Below the pieces are notes generated by a model, which saw only the letters and a list, made by a program, of their open reading frames with translations, had not been told where the DNA came from and did no database searches. Below, piece after piece: positions 17,978 to 27,610 of a stretch of DNA of 64,000 bases. This DNA is from Crocinitomicaceae bacterium (GTDB lineage: Bacteria > Bacteroidota > Bacteroidia > Flavobacteriales_G > Salibacteraceae): assembly GCA_002707155.1 (NCBI GenBank), contig PAME01000001.1:480029-544028 (forward strand). Reading direction: 5' to 3'. The translations under genes and the position numbers were made by a program. Position 1 is the stretch's first letter. Every line of letters starts with the position of its first letter.

Positions 17978-20188
17978 ATGAAAAAAACAGTATTCCTTCT
18001 TACTTTTTTGTTTGTAGCATTTGTAGTTAAGGCTCAAATATCAGGTGAAGTATTTCCAAAAGGTCAGCACGAGCAAGGTAAAGGATTACCTGGTGCAAAC
18101 GTATATTGGGAAGGTGCATCTGCGGGTACTTCTACCGACACGACAGGTGCGTTTGTAATTTCGCCTCCGGCAAAGTTTCCATCAAATCTTATTATATCCT
18201 TTATTGGGTTTAAATCCGATACTATAAAGGTAAACAAGCCAAAAGAAAGCTTGCATATTGGGTTGACTCCAGCCCTTGTTATGGATGAATTTGTCGTTCA
18301 AGAGCGCAAACAATTTACCTCATACGATATGATGTCTATTCGACAAGTCGAACAAATCGATGCTTCAGAACTTACCCGAGCGGCCTGCTGCAATATTTCG
18401 GAGGCATTCGAAACAAATGCTTCTGTTGATGTGGTTTCAAGCGATGGTGTTACTGGTGCTAAAAAGATTCAAATGCTTGGTTTGGACGGAATCTACACCA
18501 GCTTGCAATTTGAAAACATTCCTTTAGTGCGCGGGCTTGCTAACCTAGATGGGCTGGCACATATTCCGGGTAGTTGGGTAAAAAGCATTCAAATTTCTAA
18601 GGGAAGTGGATCGGTTGTATATGGCTATGAGGGAATGACGGGTCAAATTAATTTGGAGTTTTTAAAACCAGATGACCTTTCAGAAAAAGTCTACATAAAC
18701 CTGTATGGAAACGTGATGGGTCGAACTGAAATCAATGCACATATTGGTGATAAAATCAACGAAAAATGGAGCACACTTTTGCTTGCTCATGGCAATATGA
18801 ATCAAATTCCATTGGATAATAACAACGATGGTTTTATGGATGTAACCTTAAAAAAACAGATCAACTTATTCAGCAGGTGGAAATACAAAGGAGAACATTT
18901 TCGCGCTCAGTTCGGTGTGAGAGGCATTGCAGAAGAAAAAACAGGTGGAGAAATGAACTTTGATCCTGAACGGGATTACGGAACAACAAATTCTTACGGT
19001 GTCGGAGCCAATGGCAATCACATAGAAGGCTTTTACAAGAACGGGATTGTGTTCGATAAAAGACCATGGAGAAGTGTTGCATTAATTACAAGAGCAAGTT
19101 ACCACGATCAGACTCTTTTCGCAGGGTTAATGAACTATGAAGGTAACGAAACTTACTTTTATTCAAATTTTATTTTCTCGGACATCATAAAAACGACTGA
19201 GCACAAATACAAGCTGGGTGCGAGTTATGTTTTTGACGATTATGATGAAACATTTAATGGTAAAAATTACGTGAGAACAGAACACGTACCGGGAGTTTAT
19301 GGAGAGTATACCTATACGCGAGATAAGATTCAAACCATTTTAGGTGCTCGGTCGGACTTTCACAATTTGTATGGAACCCAATTAAGCCCAAAGGTTAATT
19401 TTAAATATGAGTTTAGTGAGCGAGGAGCTGCCCGCTTTTCTTTAGGAAGGGGCTTTAGAGTTGCCAATATTTTTATTGACAACAATTCGACTTTTGTGAG
19501 TCAGCGAATTATTTCTATTCAAAACAATTTGTTGCCAGAGATTGCCTGGAATACTGGCATTAGCGCAACGCAAAAAGTAGAAATAGCTGAGCGAGATCTT
19601 ACCTTACATGCAGAGTATTTCTACACGCAATTCGAAAATCAAGTAGTTGTGGATAGAGAAACCCCAGGAGCATTGAGTTTTTACAATTTAGTAGGTAGTT
19701 CATTTTCAAATGCTGTACAGGTTGAAGTAGCTTATGAGCCTTGGAAGGTTTTTGAAGTTAGAACGGCCGTCAAATATCTTGATGTTCAAAGCACATATGG
19801 TGGAGTTCAAAAACAAATGCCTTTGGTTCCAAACTGGAGAGGAATGGTAACTCTGGCTTACCAGACGTTAAACAAGAAATGGCAAGCAGACTTTACAACT
19901 CAATTGGTTGGTGAAAGCAGAATACCGAGCACAATAGGGAATGCTTCAGAGAACATTAGAAAGGAAAAAAGCAGTGCTTATTTTTTAATGAATACGCAGC
20001 TCACTAGAAGGTTTAGACACGTAGAAGTCTATATAGGCTCAGAGAATTTGGGAGATTACCGGCAACCAGATGCCATCATTTCTGCAGACAAACCTTTTGA
20101 TGCTGAGTTTGATGCTTCTATGATATGGGGACCTATTTTCGGAAGGTCATTCTATGCAGGCTTACGTTTGATGCTTTTTAAGTCATAA
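17978..20188 (+). CDS. TonB-dependent receptor with carboxypeptidase-like N-domain
   Basis: A 736-residue outer-membrane active transporter. Signal peptide 1-19. Carboxypeptidase-regulatory-like domain about 22-108 (GKGLPGANVYWEGASAGTST, DTTGAFVISPP). Plug about 120-235 (IQMLGLDGIYTSLQFENIPL, then GSGSVVYGYEGMTGQINLEF) and a barrel to the end. A Cys pair in RAACCNISEAFETN at the start of the plug is typical of the receptor subfamily found with HYC_CC_PP proteins. It lies 55 bp after that gene, same strand. A metal such as copper is a plausible substrate from the paired Cys-rich protein, but this is inference. Confidence 0.9.
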   Translation: MKKTVFLLTFLFVAFVVKAQISGEVFPKGQHEQGKGLPGANVYWEGASAGTSTDTTGAFVISPPAKFPSNLIISFIGFKSDTIKVNKPKESLHIGLTPALVMDEFVVQERKQFTSYDMMSIRQVEQIDASELTRAACCNISEAFETNASVDVVSSDGVTGAKKIQMLGLDGIYTSLQFENIPLVRGLANLDGLAHIPGSWVKSIQISKGSGSVVYGYEGMTGQINLEFLKPDDLSEKVYINLYGNVMGRTEINAHIGDKINEKWSTLLLAHGNMNQIPLDNNNDGFMDVTLKKQINLFSRWKYKGEHFRAQFGVRGIAEEKTGGEMNFDPERDYGTTNSYGVGANGNHIEGFYKNGIVFDKRPWRSVALITRASYHDQTLFAGLMNYEGNETYFYSNFIFSDIIKTTEHKYKLGASYVFDDYDETFNGKNYVRTEHVPGVYGEYTYTRDKIQTILGARSDFHNLYGTQLSPKVNFKYEFSERGAARFSLGRGFRVANIFIDNNSTFVSQRIISIQNNLLPEIAWNTGISATQKVEIAERDLTLHAEYFYTQFENQVVVDRETPGALSFYNLVGSSFSNAVQVEVAYEPWKVFEVRTAVKYLDVQSTYGGVQKQMPLVPNWRGMVTLAYQTLNKKWQADFTTQLVGESRIPSTIGNASENIRKEKSSAYFLMNTQLTRRFRHVEVYIGSENLGDYRQPDAIISADKPFDAEFDASMIWGPIFGRSFYAGLRLMLFKS

Positions 20189-20323
20189 TGTCTGCAAACC
20201 AGTTGGTTAGATGACATTTTTGCAGCCAATAAAAGTTAATTCGGTCATAATTTCAGTGTGAATGAACATGGCAATAGTCTTGTAATAGAGCAGTGAAACA
20301 AAAACACTAAAAATTTAAATATT

Positions 20324-20755
20324 ATGACACTTATTAGAAGAAAACCATTGGGCGTAAATTCAATTTTTGATGACCTTTTTGATAATGCCAATTTACACAG
20401 CAACAATTGGAGAAGCGGTGCTAGCTTTCCAGCGATAAACATTATTAAATCTGAGGTGGGGTTTGAGTTAGAATTAGCAGCTCCAGGAATGAAAAAATCA
20501 GATTTCAATATTGAAATCAATGAAGGGACACTTATTATTTCTTCAGCAGCTAAAAGTGAAAAGGAAGAAAGTAAGCCAGAACTGAACTACACAAGAAAGG
20601 AATTTTCTTACAGTTCATTTTCTAGAAGCTTTACCCTTCCAGCTGATGTAGATGAAGAGAAAATAGAAGCGAAATATGAAGAAGGAATACTAAAGGTTAG
20701 AATTCCCAACTCGGAAGCAAAGATTCAAAAGCCGAAGCAAATTGAAATTGGCTAA
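20324..20755 (+). CDS. Hsp20 / alpha-crystallin small heat-shock protein
   Basis: ATP-independent holdase chaperone of 143 residues. After a short N-terminal arm there is an alpha-crystallin domain (about 40-135) with the family landmarks FELELAAPGMKKSDFNIEIN, RKEFSYSSFSRSFTLPADVD, and the hallmark EAKYEEGILKVRIP, a variant of the A-x-x-x-n-G-v-L motif. It is a single gene with its own terminator. The 135 bp upstream after the TonB gene show no obvious CIRCE element. Confidence 0.95.
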   Translation: MTLIRRKPLGVNSIFDDLFDNANLHSNNWRSGASFPAINIIKSEVGFELELAAPGMKKSDFNIEINEGTLIISSAAKSEKEESKPELNYTRKEFSYSSFSRSFTLPADVDEEKIEAKYEEGILKVRIPNSEAKIQKPKQIEIG

Positions 20756-20785
20756 CTCGCCATTATTGCAATAAGTTAGATTTGA

Positions 20786-20823
20786 GAAGGCGCGCAATTT
20801 TAAAAAGTTGTTGCGCCTTTTCT
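20786..20823 (+). terminator. Terminator between convergent hsp20 and secreted-protein genes
   Basis: Stem AAGGCGC (20787-20793) pairs with GCGCCTT (20813-20819), with further pairing inside, followed by TTTTCT on the plus strand. It abuts the stop of the minus-strand gene and may serve both. Confidence 0.7.
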
Positions 20824-22597
20824 ATTCTTTCACCTCTATCCGATTAAACTGTATCTTTTGGTAATACGATTTTGGACTATAAATTATTATTCCTGGAATC
20901 AAGATGGTTGGAGCTGTTAAAATCGCCGTAATTAACCTTGACGCTCTCATTTTTCTCTTTACAGCATAGGAGTATAAGTTGCCGTTACTCTCGCTGATAG
21001 AATTAATATACAAGCCATAATTTGCCCTATCCTTACTGCTATATTCTTGGGGATAATTTAAAGCATAGTTTCCATTTTTATTATTGATGGTTGCAATGGA
21101 AAAATCTCGTTTTGTTTTTCTCCACCTTGCTTTTGAACCCCTGATGTCGGTCCTGTCATTTTCATTGTAAATTCGTTCTGTGGAAAAGAGCAAATTATCT
21201 GTTTTTCCATCTTCTGATCTATGCAGATATACTGATTTAGCATACCAAATAAAAGAGTTGCTGCTAGACCAGCTGCTATATTTTCTTATCGTATTGAAAT
21301 AGTTAAACTCTCCATCTTCTGTCATATTAAAGTAAAACAAGCTACCTCTTTCTGAATAATAGGTTGTTGAAGGAATCCCATTTTGGTCTGTTACCGTCAC
21401 TTCAGAGTTGTTTATGGGTTCGCAATAGGCCGTAAGTTCTTTTGTGCTTTCGTTTATAATCAGTTCACTAATCTCGGTATTGGAAGAAATATCCTCTCTT
21501 CTTGCAGCTTTTTTCTTCCCAAAAAGTCCTACTAAGGTATTTTGAGTGTTTATTTTAAATAGATACTCATCAGGAAAATTAGTGGCTTTTTTAAACTTTA
21601 CTTTACCCGAGTTGGCATCAATTCTAATGTAGAATACACCGTGGATATTTTGTCCTCTTTTTTCCTGTATTCTATCTGAGAGGAACCCTGCAGCATATAT
21701 GGTATTGCCATCGGTATTTGTCCTTAGTTCGCCCAAATTTTTATTCTCATCAAGTTTAATAGCTACTTCAACAAAAGTTTTTGACTTTAGATCTAACACA
21801 TAAATCGTGTTTACCCAACGATCGGCATTTCTATCCACCTTTTCCCTTCCTCTTTTATTGGTGGTAGTAACAACTTGCCGAATACTAATTCGACCCGTTA
21901 TTTTTCCTTGATCAGAAAGAGACAAGTTGCTTAATAATGTGCTAGAGCCATTGAACCATCTCGAAAAACCAGTGGCGGCAGATTCCGTCTCAATATCTAT
22001 TTTTCCAGCATTCACCTTATTGAAGGATTCGTCAATTTCTTTGTACTCTATGAATTGTGTTTCGTCTTTTCCAACTAGGTTTAAAGTTGTGAGGACTATG
22101 TTAGGGTAATTGTTATTTGTTAAACCTACAAACTCGCGTTCGCTGGGGTCATAAGTAAGTACTTTTTCAAAATCTTTTTTTAAACTAAGGTTAAGATCGA
22201 ATGTACCTAGGTAAATGTCTCGATATCCACTTTCTCCCTGGCCATCAAAAAAGAAGAGCAGTCCATTTCTAGTAAGCAAATATTTTTCTAATAGCAGATT
22301 TTTGTATTTGCTCGCGTTGTTTGGGCTATCGGTAATTAATTTCTTTGATTTTATCAAATGCATATCTGTAATGTCTAGCATTCCGAGATATAAGGTGGGT
22401 AAAGTTGAGGTTTTTACTGGCTCGGTAGAATACAATACATAATAGGCGCCGTTTACCTCCCCAAGCATTTTTTCCATGTAAATTCTAGGTTTATTGTTCT
22501 TGTAGATGGGTGAGGTAATAATTTTCGGCTCTACCTGAGCATTTCCTATAAAAACGGAGCTTAAAAACAGTAGAATTACAATTTGCTTAACCGGCAT
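20822..22597 (-). CDS. Secreted protein of unknown function (591 aa)
   Basis: I do not recognise this gene. It has a signal peptide (MPVKQIVILLFLSSVFIGNAQ). A long beta-rich body follows with repeated hydrophobic/aromatic strands (YLGTFDLNLSLKKDFEKVL, IYVLDLKSKTFVEVAIKLD, GVFYIRIDANSGKVKFKKA) that could form a propeller. A hydrophobic patch near the C-terminus (about 555-575, LITAILTAPTILIPGIIIYS) may be a membrane segment, after which about 20 residues remain. No catalytic motif or C-terminal sorting domain is seen. It is transcribed alone, divergent from the nucleotidyltransferase gene. Confidence 0.7.
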   Translation of the reverse strand: MPVKQIVILLFLSSVFIGNAQVEPKIITSPIYKNNKPRIYMEKMLGEVNGAYYVLYSTEPVKTSTLPTLYLGMLDITDMHLIKSKKLITDSPNNASKYKNLLLEKYLLTRNGLLFFFDGQGESGYRDIYLGTFDLNLSLKKDFEKVLTYDPSEREFVGLTNNNYPNIVLTTLNLVGKDETQFIEYKEIDESFNKVNAGKIDIETESAATGFSRWFNGSSTLLSNLSLSDQGKITGRISIRQVVTTTNKRGREKVDRNADRWVNTIYVLDLKSKTFVEVAIKLDENKNLGELRTNTDGNTIYAAGFLSDRIQEKRGQNIHGVFYIRIDANSGKVKFKKATNFPDEYLFKINTQNTLVGLFGKKKAARREDISSNTEISELIINESTKELTAYCEPINNSEVTVTDQNGIPSTTYYSERGSLFYFNMTEDGEFNYFNTIRKYSSWSSSNSFIWYAKSVYLHRSEDGKTDNLLFSTERIYNENDRTDIRGSKARWRKTKRDFSIATINNKNGNYALNYPQEYSSKDRANYGLYINSISESNGNLYSYAVKRKMRASRLITAILTAPTILIPGIIIYSPKSYYQKIQFNRIEVKE

Positions 22598-22817
22598 ATG
22601 AATTGAAGTTTAGTTTTATGCACCCAATCTAAAAAAACGGAGTCCGTATTTTGGTGTTTAATAGAATGCTTTAGTTTAAACCAATTACAAGATTAAGCCT
22701 TATAACCCCCTTGAGCAAGTGCTAGAAGTACTTTGAAATGCAATTAGCGCATTATTCTGAACATTCTGTTTTTAGAAAGCTTTGCATAATCAACGAAACC
22801 TGCCCATTCAATTACTA

Positions 22818-22825
22818 TATTTTTG
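22818..22825 (+). promoter_or_regulatory. -7 box upstream of the nucleotidyltransferase cluster
   Basis: TATTTTTG fits TAnnTTTG and lies 17 bp before the ATG at 22843. It would drive the four-gene cluster to 27610. No convincing -33 partner. Confidence 0.4.
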
Positions 22826-22842
22826 CAGATTAAATTTACAAT

Positions 22843-23847
22843 ATGAACATAATCGTTCCAATGGCAGGTATGGGAAAAAGAATGCGCCCTCATACCCTCA
22901 CAGTACCAAAACCATTAATTCCAATTGCTGGCAAACCAATTGTTCAACGTTTAGTCGAAGATATTGCTGCTGTTGCAGGTTCTAAAATTGATGAGGTTGG
23001 TTTTATAATTGGTGATTTTGGTCAGGAAGTAGAGCAGCAACTTTTAGGTATTGCCAAAAGCTTGGGAGCTAAGGGAAAAATCTATTATCAAACAGAAGCG
23101 CTGGGTACAGCTCATGCTATTCTTTGTGCAAAAGAAAGCTTAAAAGGACCGGCCATAGTTGCCTTCGCTGATACACTCTTTCGTGCCGATTTTAGCATGA
23201 ATACAAACTCTGATGGGGTACTTTGGGTTTCACAAATTGATGATCCAAGCGCATTTGGAGTAGTAAAAGTGAATGCGGACAACGTAATTACGGATTTTGT
23301 AGAGAAGCCAAAAGACTTTGTATCGGACCTTGCCATGATTGGAATTTATTATTTCAAATCTGGGGAGACGCTAAGAGATGAATGCCAATATTTGATAGAT
23401 AACGATATTATAAATGACGGCGAATACCAATTGCCTGATGCCCTTCGCAATATGACCGCAAAAGGAATGCAGTTTAATCCGGGTCAAGTAAAGGATTGGT
23501 TGGATTGTGGAAACAAAAATGCAACGGTAGATAGTAATCAACGCGTATTGAAATTCATTGCGGGTGAATTATCAATTCCAAGTAGCGCAAGCATTGAGCA
23601 CTCGACAATTGTTCAGCCCTGCTATATTGGTGAGGGTGTTAGCATTAAAAATTCAGTAGTTGGACCTCATGTAAGTGTTGGTAAAGGAACGATTATTGAA
23701 AACAGTATTATTAAAAACTCTATTGTTCAGACAAATTCTGAGGTAAAACAAGCGATCATTGATAACTCAATGATTGGACATTTTGCCAAGTATTATAAGG
23801 GATTTGACGATGTAAGCATTGGAGATTACAGCACAGTAAATAGCTAA
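22843..23847 (+). CDS. Sugar-1-phosphate nucleotidyltransferase with beta-helix C-domain
   Basis: A 334-residue enzyme that activates a sugar phosphate to a nucleotide sugar. The N-terminal Rossmann-like domain carries the signature MAGMGKRMRPHTLTVPKPLI at residues 7-26. The FADTLFRADF motif (about 107) has the metal-binding Asp, and VEKPKDF follows. From about 235 the protein turns into hexapeptide repeats (IVQPCYIGEGVSIKNSVVG, VSVGKGTIIENSIIKNSIV), a left-handed beta-helix. The glucose-1-phosphate thymidylyl/uridylyl family fits best; the exact sugar is not readable. First gene of a cluster with TPR lipoprotein, DUF4292 and EnvC-like genes. Confidence 0.88.
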   Translation: MNIIVPMAGMGKRMRPHTLTVPKPLIPIAGKPIVQRLVEDIAAVAGSKIDEVGFIIGDFGQEVEQQLLGIAKSLGAKGKIYYQTEALGTAHAILCAKESLKGPAIVAFADTLFRADFSMNTNSDGVLWVSQIDDPSAFGVVKVNADNVITDFVEKPKDFVSDLAMIGIYYFKSGETLRDECQYLIDNDIINDGEYQLPDALRNMTAKGMQFNPGQVKDWLDCGNKNATVDSNQRVLKFIAGELSIPSSASIEHSTIVQPCYIGEGVSIKNSVVGPHVSVGKGTIIENSIIKNSIVQTNSEVKQAIIDNSMIGHFAKYYKGFDDVSIGDYSTVNS

Positions 23848-23856
23848 TTCAGTATC

Positions 23857-25608
23857 TTGAAAAGAAGCATACAATTATTTTTTGCCTTAATCGGATTGGT
23901 AATAACCTTGGGTGCTTGTTCAGGGTCGAAGAATGTGAAAAAAGATGGCCTATCGTCAAAAAACACGACCGAGCTTTCGCAAAAGGATGAAATACAATTA
24001 AAGAACTTATTTTTTGAAGCCAGCAGAGAAAAGGCATTGAGTAATTATGCTGCAGCCCAAAAGTACTATGAGCAATGTTTGAGCATTGACCCGAATCACA
24101 GCGCAAGTATTTATGAATTGTCGAGTATTTACCAATCTCAATCTAGGTTTGCTGATGCGGTATTATTTATGGAACGAGCAGTTTCGTTAGAACCACAGAA
24201 TAAATGGTTTTTACAATCGCTTGCCATATTGTATGAGCAAACTAAGCAGTACGAAAAAGGATCTGAAATCTATGCTAGACTGATAGAAGTAAACCCAAAA
24301 GAATTGTCCTATTATGAAGGCGAAGCAAGAATGTTTTTATTTCAAAACGACCTTAAAAAGGCAATCAAGGTTTACGATAAAATAGAAGAGCGATTTGGAG
24401 TTTTAGAACCAGTGATTATGCAAAAACAACAGGTGCTTCTAGGGGTTAAAAAGTACGACTTAGCTATTGCTGAAGCCCAAAAATTGGTGGATTCAGCACC
24501 TGGAACCGCGAAATACTATAACAACCTTGCGGATGTATATCGTAAAGCAGGTCAAAAAGAGAAAGCAACCGAGACCTACAAGAAATTACTCGAACTTGAT
24601 CCAGATAATGCATTTGTACAACTTTCAATGGCCACCTATTATTTGGAAGATGGCAATACTCAAAAGGGGGAAGACCTATTAAGAAAAGCCTTTAGAAACC
24701 CGAAGCTAGATTTTGAAAGCAAGGGAAGAATATTGTTGAATAATGTAATGAAGCAAGATCAAAGCACAGGGATGGTTGATGATTTTACGTTTGAGCTTAT
24801 CGACTCTATGAAGTTTGCACATCCCCAAAATGCACAAATTCATGCCATTGAAGCCGATTTGCTATTTCAAAGCAAATTGGTGGATAAAAGTTTAGCTGCT
24901 TACAAGAGGAGCTTAGCCTTAGATTCCAATCAATTTTTGATTTGGAATCGAATATTATTTATTCACTCCGACCAAGAAAATTGGTTGGCAATGTATACTG
25001 ATGGTATGGCAGCCATTGATCTGTTTCCAAACCAAGGTACCTTGTATTATTTAGCTGGAATTGGTGCTTATCAAATGAAAAATTACAAAGGGGCGATTGA
25101 AGTGCTAGAAACTGGAAAGGACTTTATTCTAGACAATAATCAGCTTTTGGTGCAATTGTTTTCGACGCTAGGCGATGCATATCACAGCTTGGAAGACCAC
25201 AAGAACTCAGATGCTAACTTTGATAAATGTTTGGAGTTAGAACCCGATAATATAGCGGTGCTGAATAATTACAGCTATTATTTATCGCTCAGAGGGGAGA
25301 AACTGGAATTGGCAAAATCGATGTCTAAAAAGACGATAGAAAAGGAACCAACTTCAGCCATCTATTTGGATACTTATGCATGGATATTATTTATGAATAA
25401 GGAATACGAAGAAGCAAAAAAATACATGGAAGTAGCACTGAATAATGGAGGCAATCAACAAGGTGTATTGGTGGAACATTATGGAGATATCCTCTATCGT
25501 TTAAATGATATTGAAGGAGCTATGAAACATTGGAAAATGGCTCAGGAAATGGGTGATGCGTCAGATAAAATTGATGAAAAAATTAAAAAGAAAACATACA
25601 TTCCTTAG
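23857..25608 (+). CDS. TPR-repeat lipoprotein
   Basis: A 583-residue lipoprotein starting at a TTG codon (23857), 9 bp after the previous stop. This start gives a clean signal peptide with lipobox LGAC (Cys21), and no ATG gives one. The rest is mostly tetratricopeptide repeats, for example YAAAQKYYEQCLSIDPNHSA near 64, KYYNNLADVYRKAGQKEKAT near 213 and NSDANFDKCLELEPDN near 450. It probably sits on the periplasmic face of the outer membrane as an assembly scaffold. The DUF4292 gene follows 3 bp later, so expression is surely joint. Confidence 0.87.
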   Translation: MKRSIQLFFALIGLVITLGACSGSKNVKKDGLSSKNTTELSQKDEIQLKNLFFEASREKALSNYAAAQKYYEQCLSIDPNHSASIYELSSIYQSQSRFADAVLFMERAVSLEPQNKWFLQSLAILYEQTKQYEKGSEIYARLIEVNPKELSYYEGEARMFLFQNDLKKAIKVYDKIEERFGVLEPVIMQKQQVLLGVKKYDLAIAEAQKLVDSAPGTAKYYNNLADVYRKAGQKEKATETYKKLLELDPDNAFVQLSMATYYLEDGNTQKGEDLLRKAFRNPKLDFESKGRILLNNVMKQDQSTGMVDDFTFELIDSMKFAHPQNAQIHAIEADLLFQSKLVDKSLAAYKRSLALDSNQFLIWNRILFIHSDQENWLAMYTDGMAAIDLFPNQGTLYYLAGIGAYQMKNYKGAIEVLETGKDFILDNNQLLVQLFSTLGDAYHSLEDHKNSDANFDKCLELEPDNIAVLNNYSYYLSLRGEKLELAKSMSKKTIEKEPTSAIYLDTYAWILFMNKEYEEAKKYMEVALNNGGNQQGVLVEHYGDILYRLNDIEGAMKHWKMAQEMGDASDKIDEKIKKKTYIP

Positions 25609-25611
25609 CAG

Positions 25612-26418
25612 ATGAAACAACTGGGATTTCTTTTTTTAATCGGCTTTAGTGCTTTACTGTTTTCGTGTAAAACAACACAAGAAATTGAAAGAAAGCGCAG
25701 CAATTTGGAAAAATTGACGCCTCAAGAAATTCTTGTAAAAAACAATACCAACCCCAAACTGAAAGGTGAGCTCGCAATAAAATCAAAGGTTTACTTTAAA
25801 ACCCCTAAGCTTTCGGATTCATTTAAAATGCACATTCGAATGAGAAGGGATAGCATCATCTGGATTTCTGCAACGTATTATAAAGTAGAAGTTGCGCGTT
25901 TTGTTTTTACACAAGACAGCGTAAAAATGATAGATCGCAAGAACGAAAAGTACTACTTAGGTGGCTATACTTATATCCAAAACCTTTACAACGTTCCGTT
26001 TAATTTTTCTTCTTTACAAGCGACCATATTAGGAGAACCCTACGATCAGAGTAATTATAAGAAAGTCCGCTCTTACACCTCAAAAGGAAATTACATTATT
26101 GCTGGTTTGAGCGAATTGGAATTCAAGAAACCAAACGGAGAGGTAAAAACACAGCAGCAAATTTATACCGAATGGTTTTCAGGTGAGAAGTTCTTAATTT
26201 CTAAAAGCAAAATATCGGAATCAAAAACGAAAAAGAGCTTTAGTTCTGAGATAGTTGAGCGTAAAATGCAAAATGGAATTGCGCTACCGCTCAAGGCCAA
26301 TTATTCGGTCGTTAGTGTTGAAGAGGTATTCTTTAATGCTGAAAATTTGAAAATCACACAACCAGAATCGCAGTCTTATCCTTTATCAATATCCTCGAAG
26401 TATGAGCCACTTTTTTAG
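25612..26418 (+). CDS. DUF4292 family lipoprotein
   Basis: A 268-residue lipoprotein: signal MKQLGFLFLIGFSALLFS, then Cys19. The body (KLKGELAIKSKVYFKTPKLS, MRRDSIIWISATYYKVEVAR, YFLGGYTY-like YYLGGYTYIQNLYNV) matches the DUF4292 layout, which resembles a LolA/LolB-like beta-barrel half. Its position between a TPR lipoprotein and an EnvC-like LytM protein is the one I know in flavobacteria. The gene overlaps the next one by 17 bp. A lipid- or lipoprotein-carrier role is suggested by fold resemblance only. Confidence 0.83.
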   Translation: MKQLGFLFLIGFSALLFSCKTTQEIERKRSNLEKLTPQEILVKNNTNPKLKGELAIKSKVYFKTPKLSDSFKMHIRMRRDSIIWISATYYKVEVARFVFTQDSVKMIDRKNEKYYLGGYTYIQNLYNVPFNFSSLQATILGEPYDQSNYKKVRSYTSKGNYIIAGLSELEFKKPNGEVKTQQQIYTEWFSGEKFLISKSKISESKTKKSFSSEIVERKMQNGIALPLKANYSVVSVEEVFFNAENLKITQPESQSYPLSISSKYEPLF

Positions 26419-27610
26419 GCTATTTGCGTTTGGCTTTGTGCTTGCTTTTTGCATGCCTAGCGGCTATGCACAAAAATCTCGAACTGCTCTAGAAAAGGAA
26501 AAATCTAAAATTCGAAAGGAAATTGACTACAAAAACCAGCTGCTTAAAGAGACCAAAAAAACGAAGAAGAAGAGTTTGAATCAATTGGTGTTGGTTCGCA
26601 AGAAGATCAAGAATCGCGAAAACCTTATTTCTACTCTAAGATCAGAAATGCAACTAATCGATGGTGAGATTGATGAAACCAACAATGAAATTTCCCGAAA
26701 AGAGGAGGAACTGAATGCGCTTAAAGATGAGTACGCCAAAATGATATATCATGCATACAAAACACGCAGTTCCTACGATAAAATCATGTTTGTTTTTGCA
26801 AGTGAAGATTTTAACCAAGCCTACAAAAGACTAAAATACTTACAGCAATACAGCCAATTTAGACAAGCTCAGGCAAAGCAAATTACGCTCACTAAGTTGC
26901 AGTTAGACACGCAAATTACTAGACTGGAAGATAGAAAGATTGAAAAGGAACTTTTAATAAAAAACACCAGACAAGAAAAGAATACCTTATCAGAAGATAT
27001 CGGAGAAAAACAGAAGCTTTTTAATGAACTGAATTCAAAAGAAAAAGAACTTAAAGACGAAATTAAAAACAACGAAAAAGAAGCGCGAAAACTCCAAAAA
27101 GCCATACAACGGATTATTGATGAAGAGATAAAAAAGCAAAATAAGGGGGGGAAAGGAAAGTACGTTTTAACACCTGAAGCCAAAGCCTTGTCTAGCAATT
27201 TTGAGAATAATAAAGGAAAGTTGCCTTGGCCAACTTCAAAAGGAGTAGTTACCGCCTATTACGGAGAGCATTGGCATCCGGTTCTAAAAGGAATTAAAAT
27301 CTATAACAATGGTGTAGATATTAGCACCGATGCAGGCGGTCGTGCTAGAGCAGTATTTGAAGGCGAAGTATCTGGAGTAATTGTGTTGCCAGGAAGCGGT
27401 AAGGCGGTAATGGTAAGACACGGTGCGTATATCAGTGTGTACGCAAATTTGGTGGATGTATTTGTGCAAAAAGGCGATAAGCTAACCACCAAACAAGAAA
27501 TAGGTAAAGCAAAAACAGACCAACAAAAGGGTCAAACTCATGTTCATTTTGAGTTATGGAAAGGCCAAACCACCATGAATCCTTCGCAGTGGTTGTATCA
27601 GTTTAAGTAG
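26402..27610 (+). CDS. EnvC-like murein hydrolase activator with degenerate LytM domain
   Basis: A 402-residue periplasmic protein with a signal peptide (about 1-23) and a long charged coiled coil (about 25-250, EKEKSKIRKEIDYKNQLLKE and later Lys/Glu heptads). A C-terminal LytM/M23 domain spans about 285-395. Active M23 enzymes have HxGxD, an H in the YxHL strand, and HxH. Here the first motif is N302-N-G-V-D306, the second is Y347-A-N-L, and only H380-V-H382 remains. Two ligands or catalytic His are therefore replaced, as in EnvC proteins that activate amidases without cutting peptidoglycan. The start overlaps the DUF4292 gene by 17 bp. Confidence 0.9.
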   Translation: MSHFFRLFAFGFVLAFCMPSGYAQKSRTALEKEKSKIRKEIDYKNQLLKETKKTKKKSLNQLVLVRKKIKNRENLISTLRSEMQLIDGEIDETNNEISRKEEELNALKDEYAKMIYHAYKTRSSYDKIMFVFASEDFNQAYKRLKYLQQYSQFRQAQAKQITLTKLQLDTQITRLEDRKIEKELLIKNTRQEKNTLSEDIGEKQKLFNELNSKEKELKDEIKNNEKEARKLQKAIQRIIDEEIKKQNKGGKGKYVLTPEAKALSSNFENNKGKLPWPTSKGVVTAYYGEHWHPVLKGIKIYNNGVDISTDAGGRARAVFEGEVSGVIVLPGSGKAVMVRHGAYISVYANLVDVFVQKGDKLTTKQEIGKAKTDQQKGQTHVHFELWKGQTTMNPSQWLYQFK

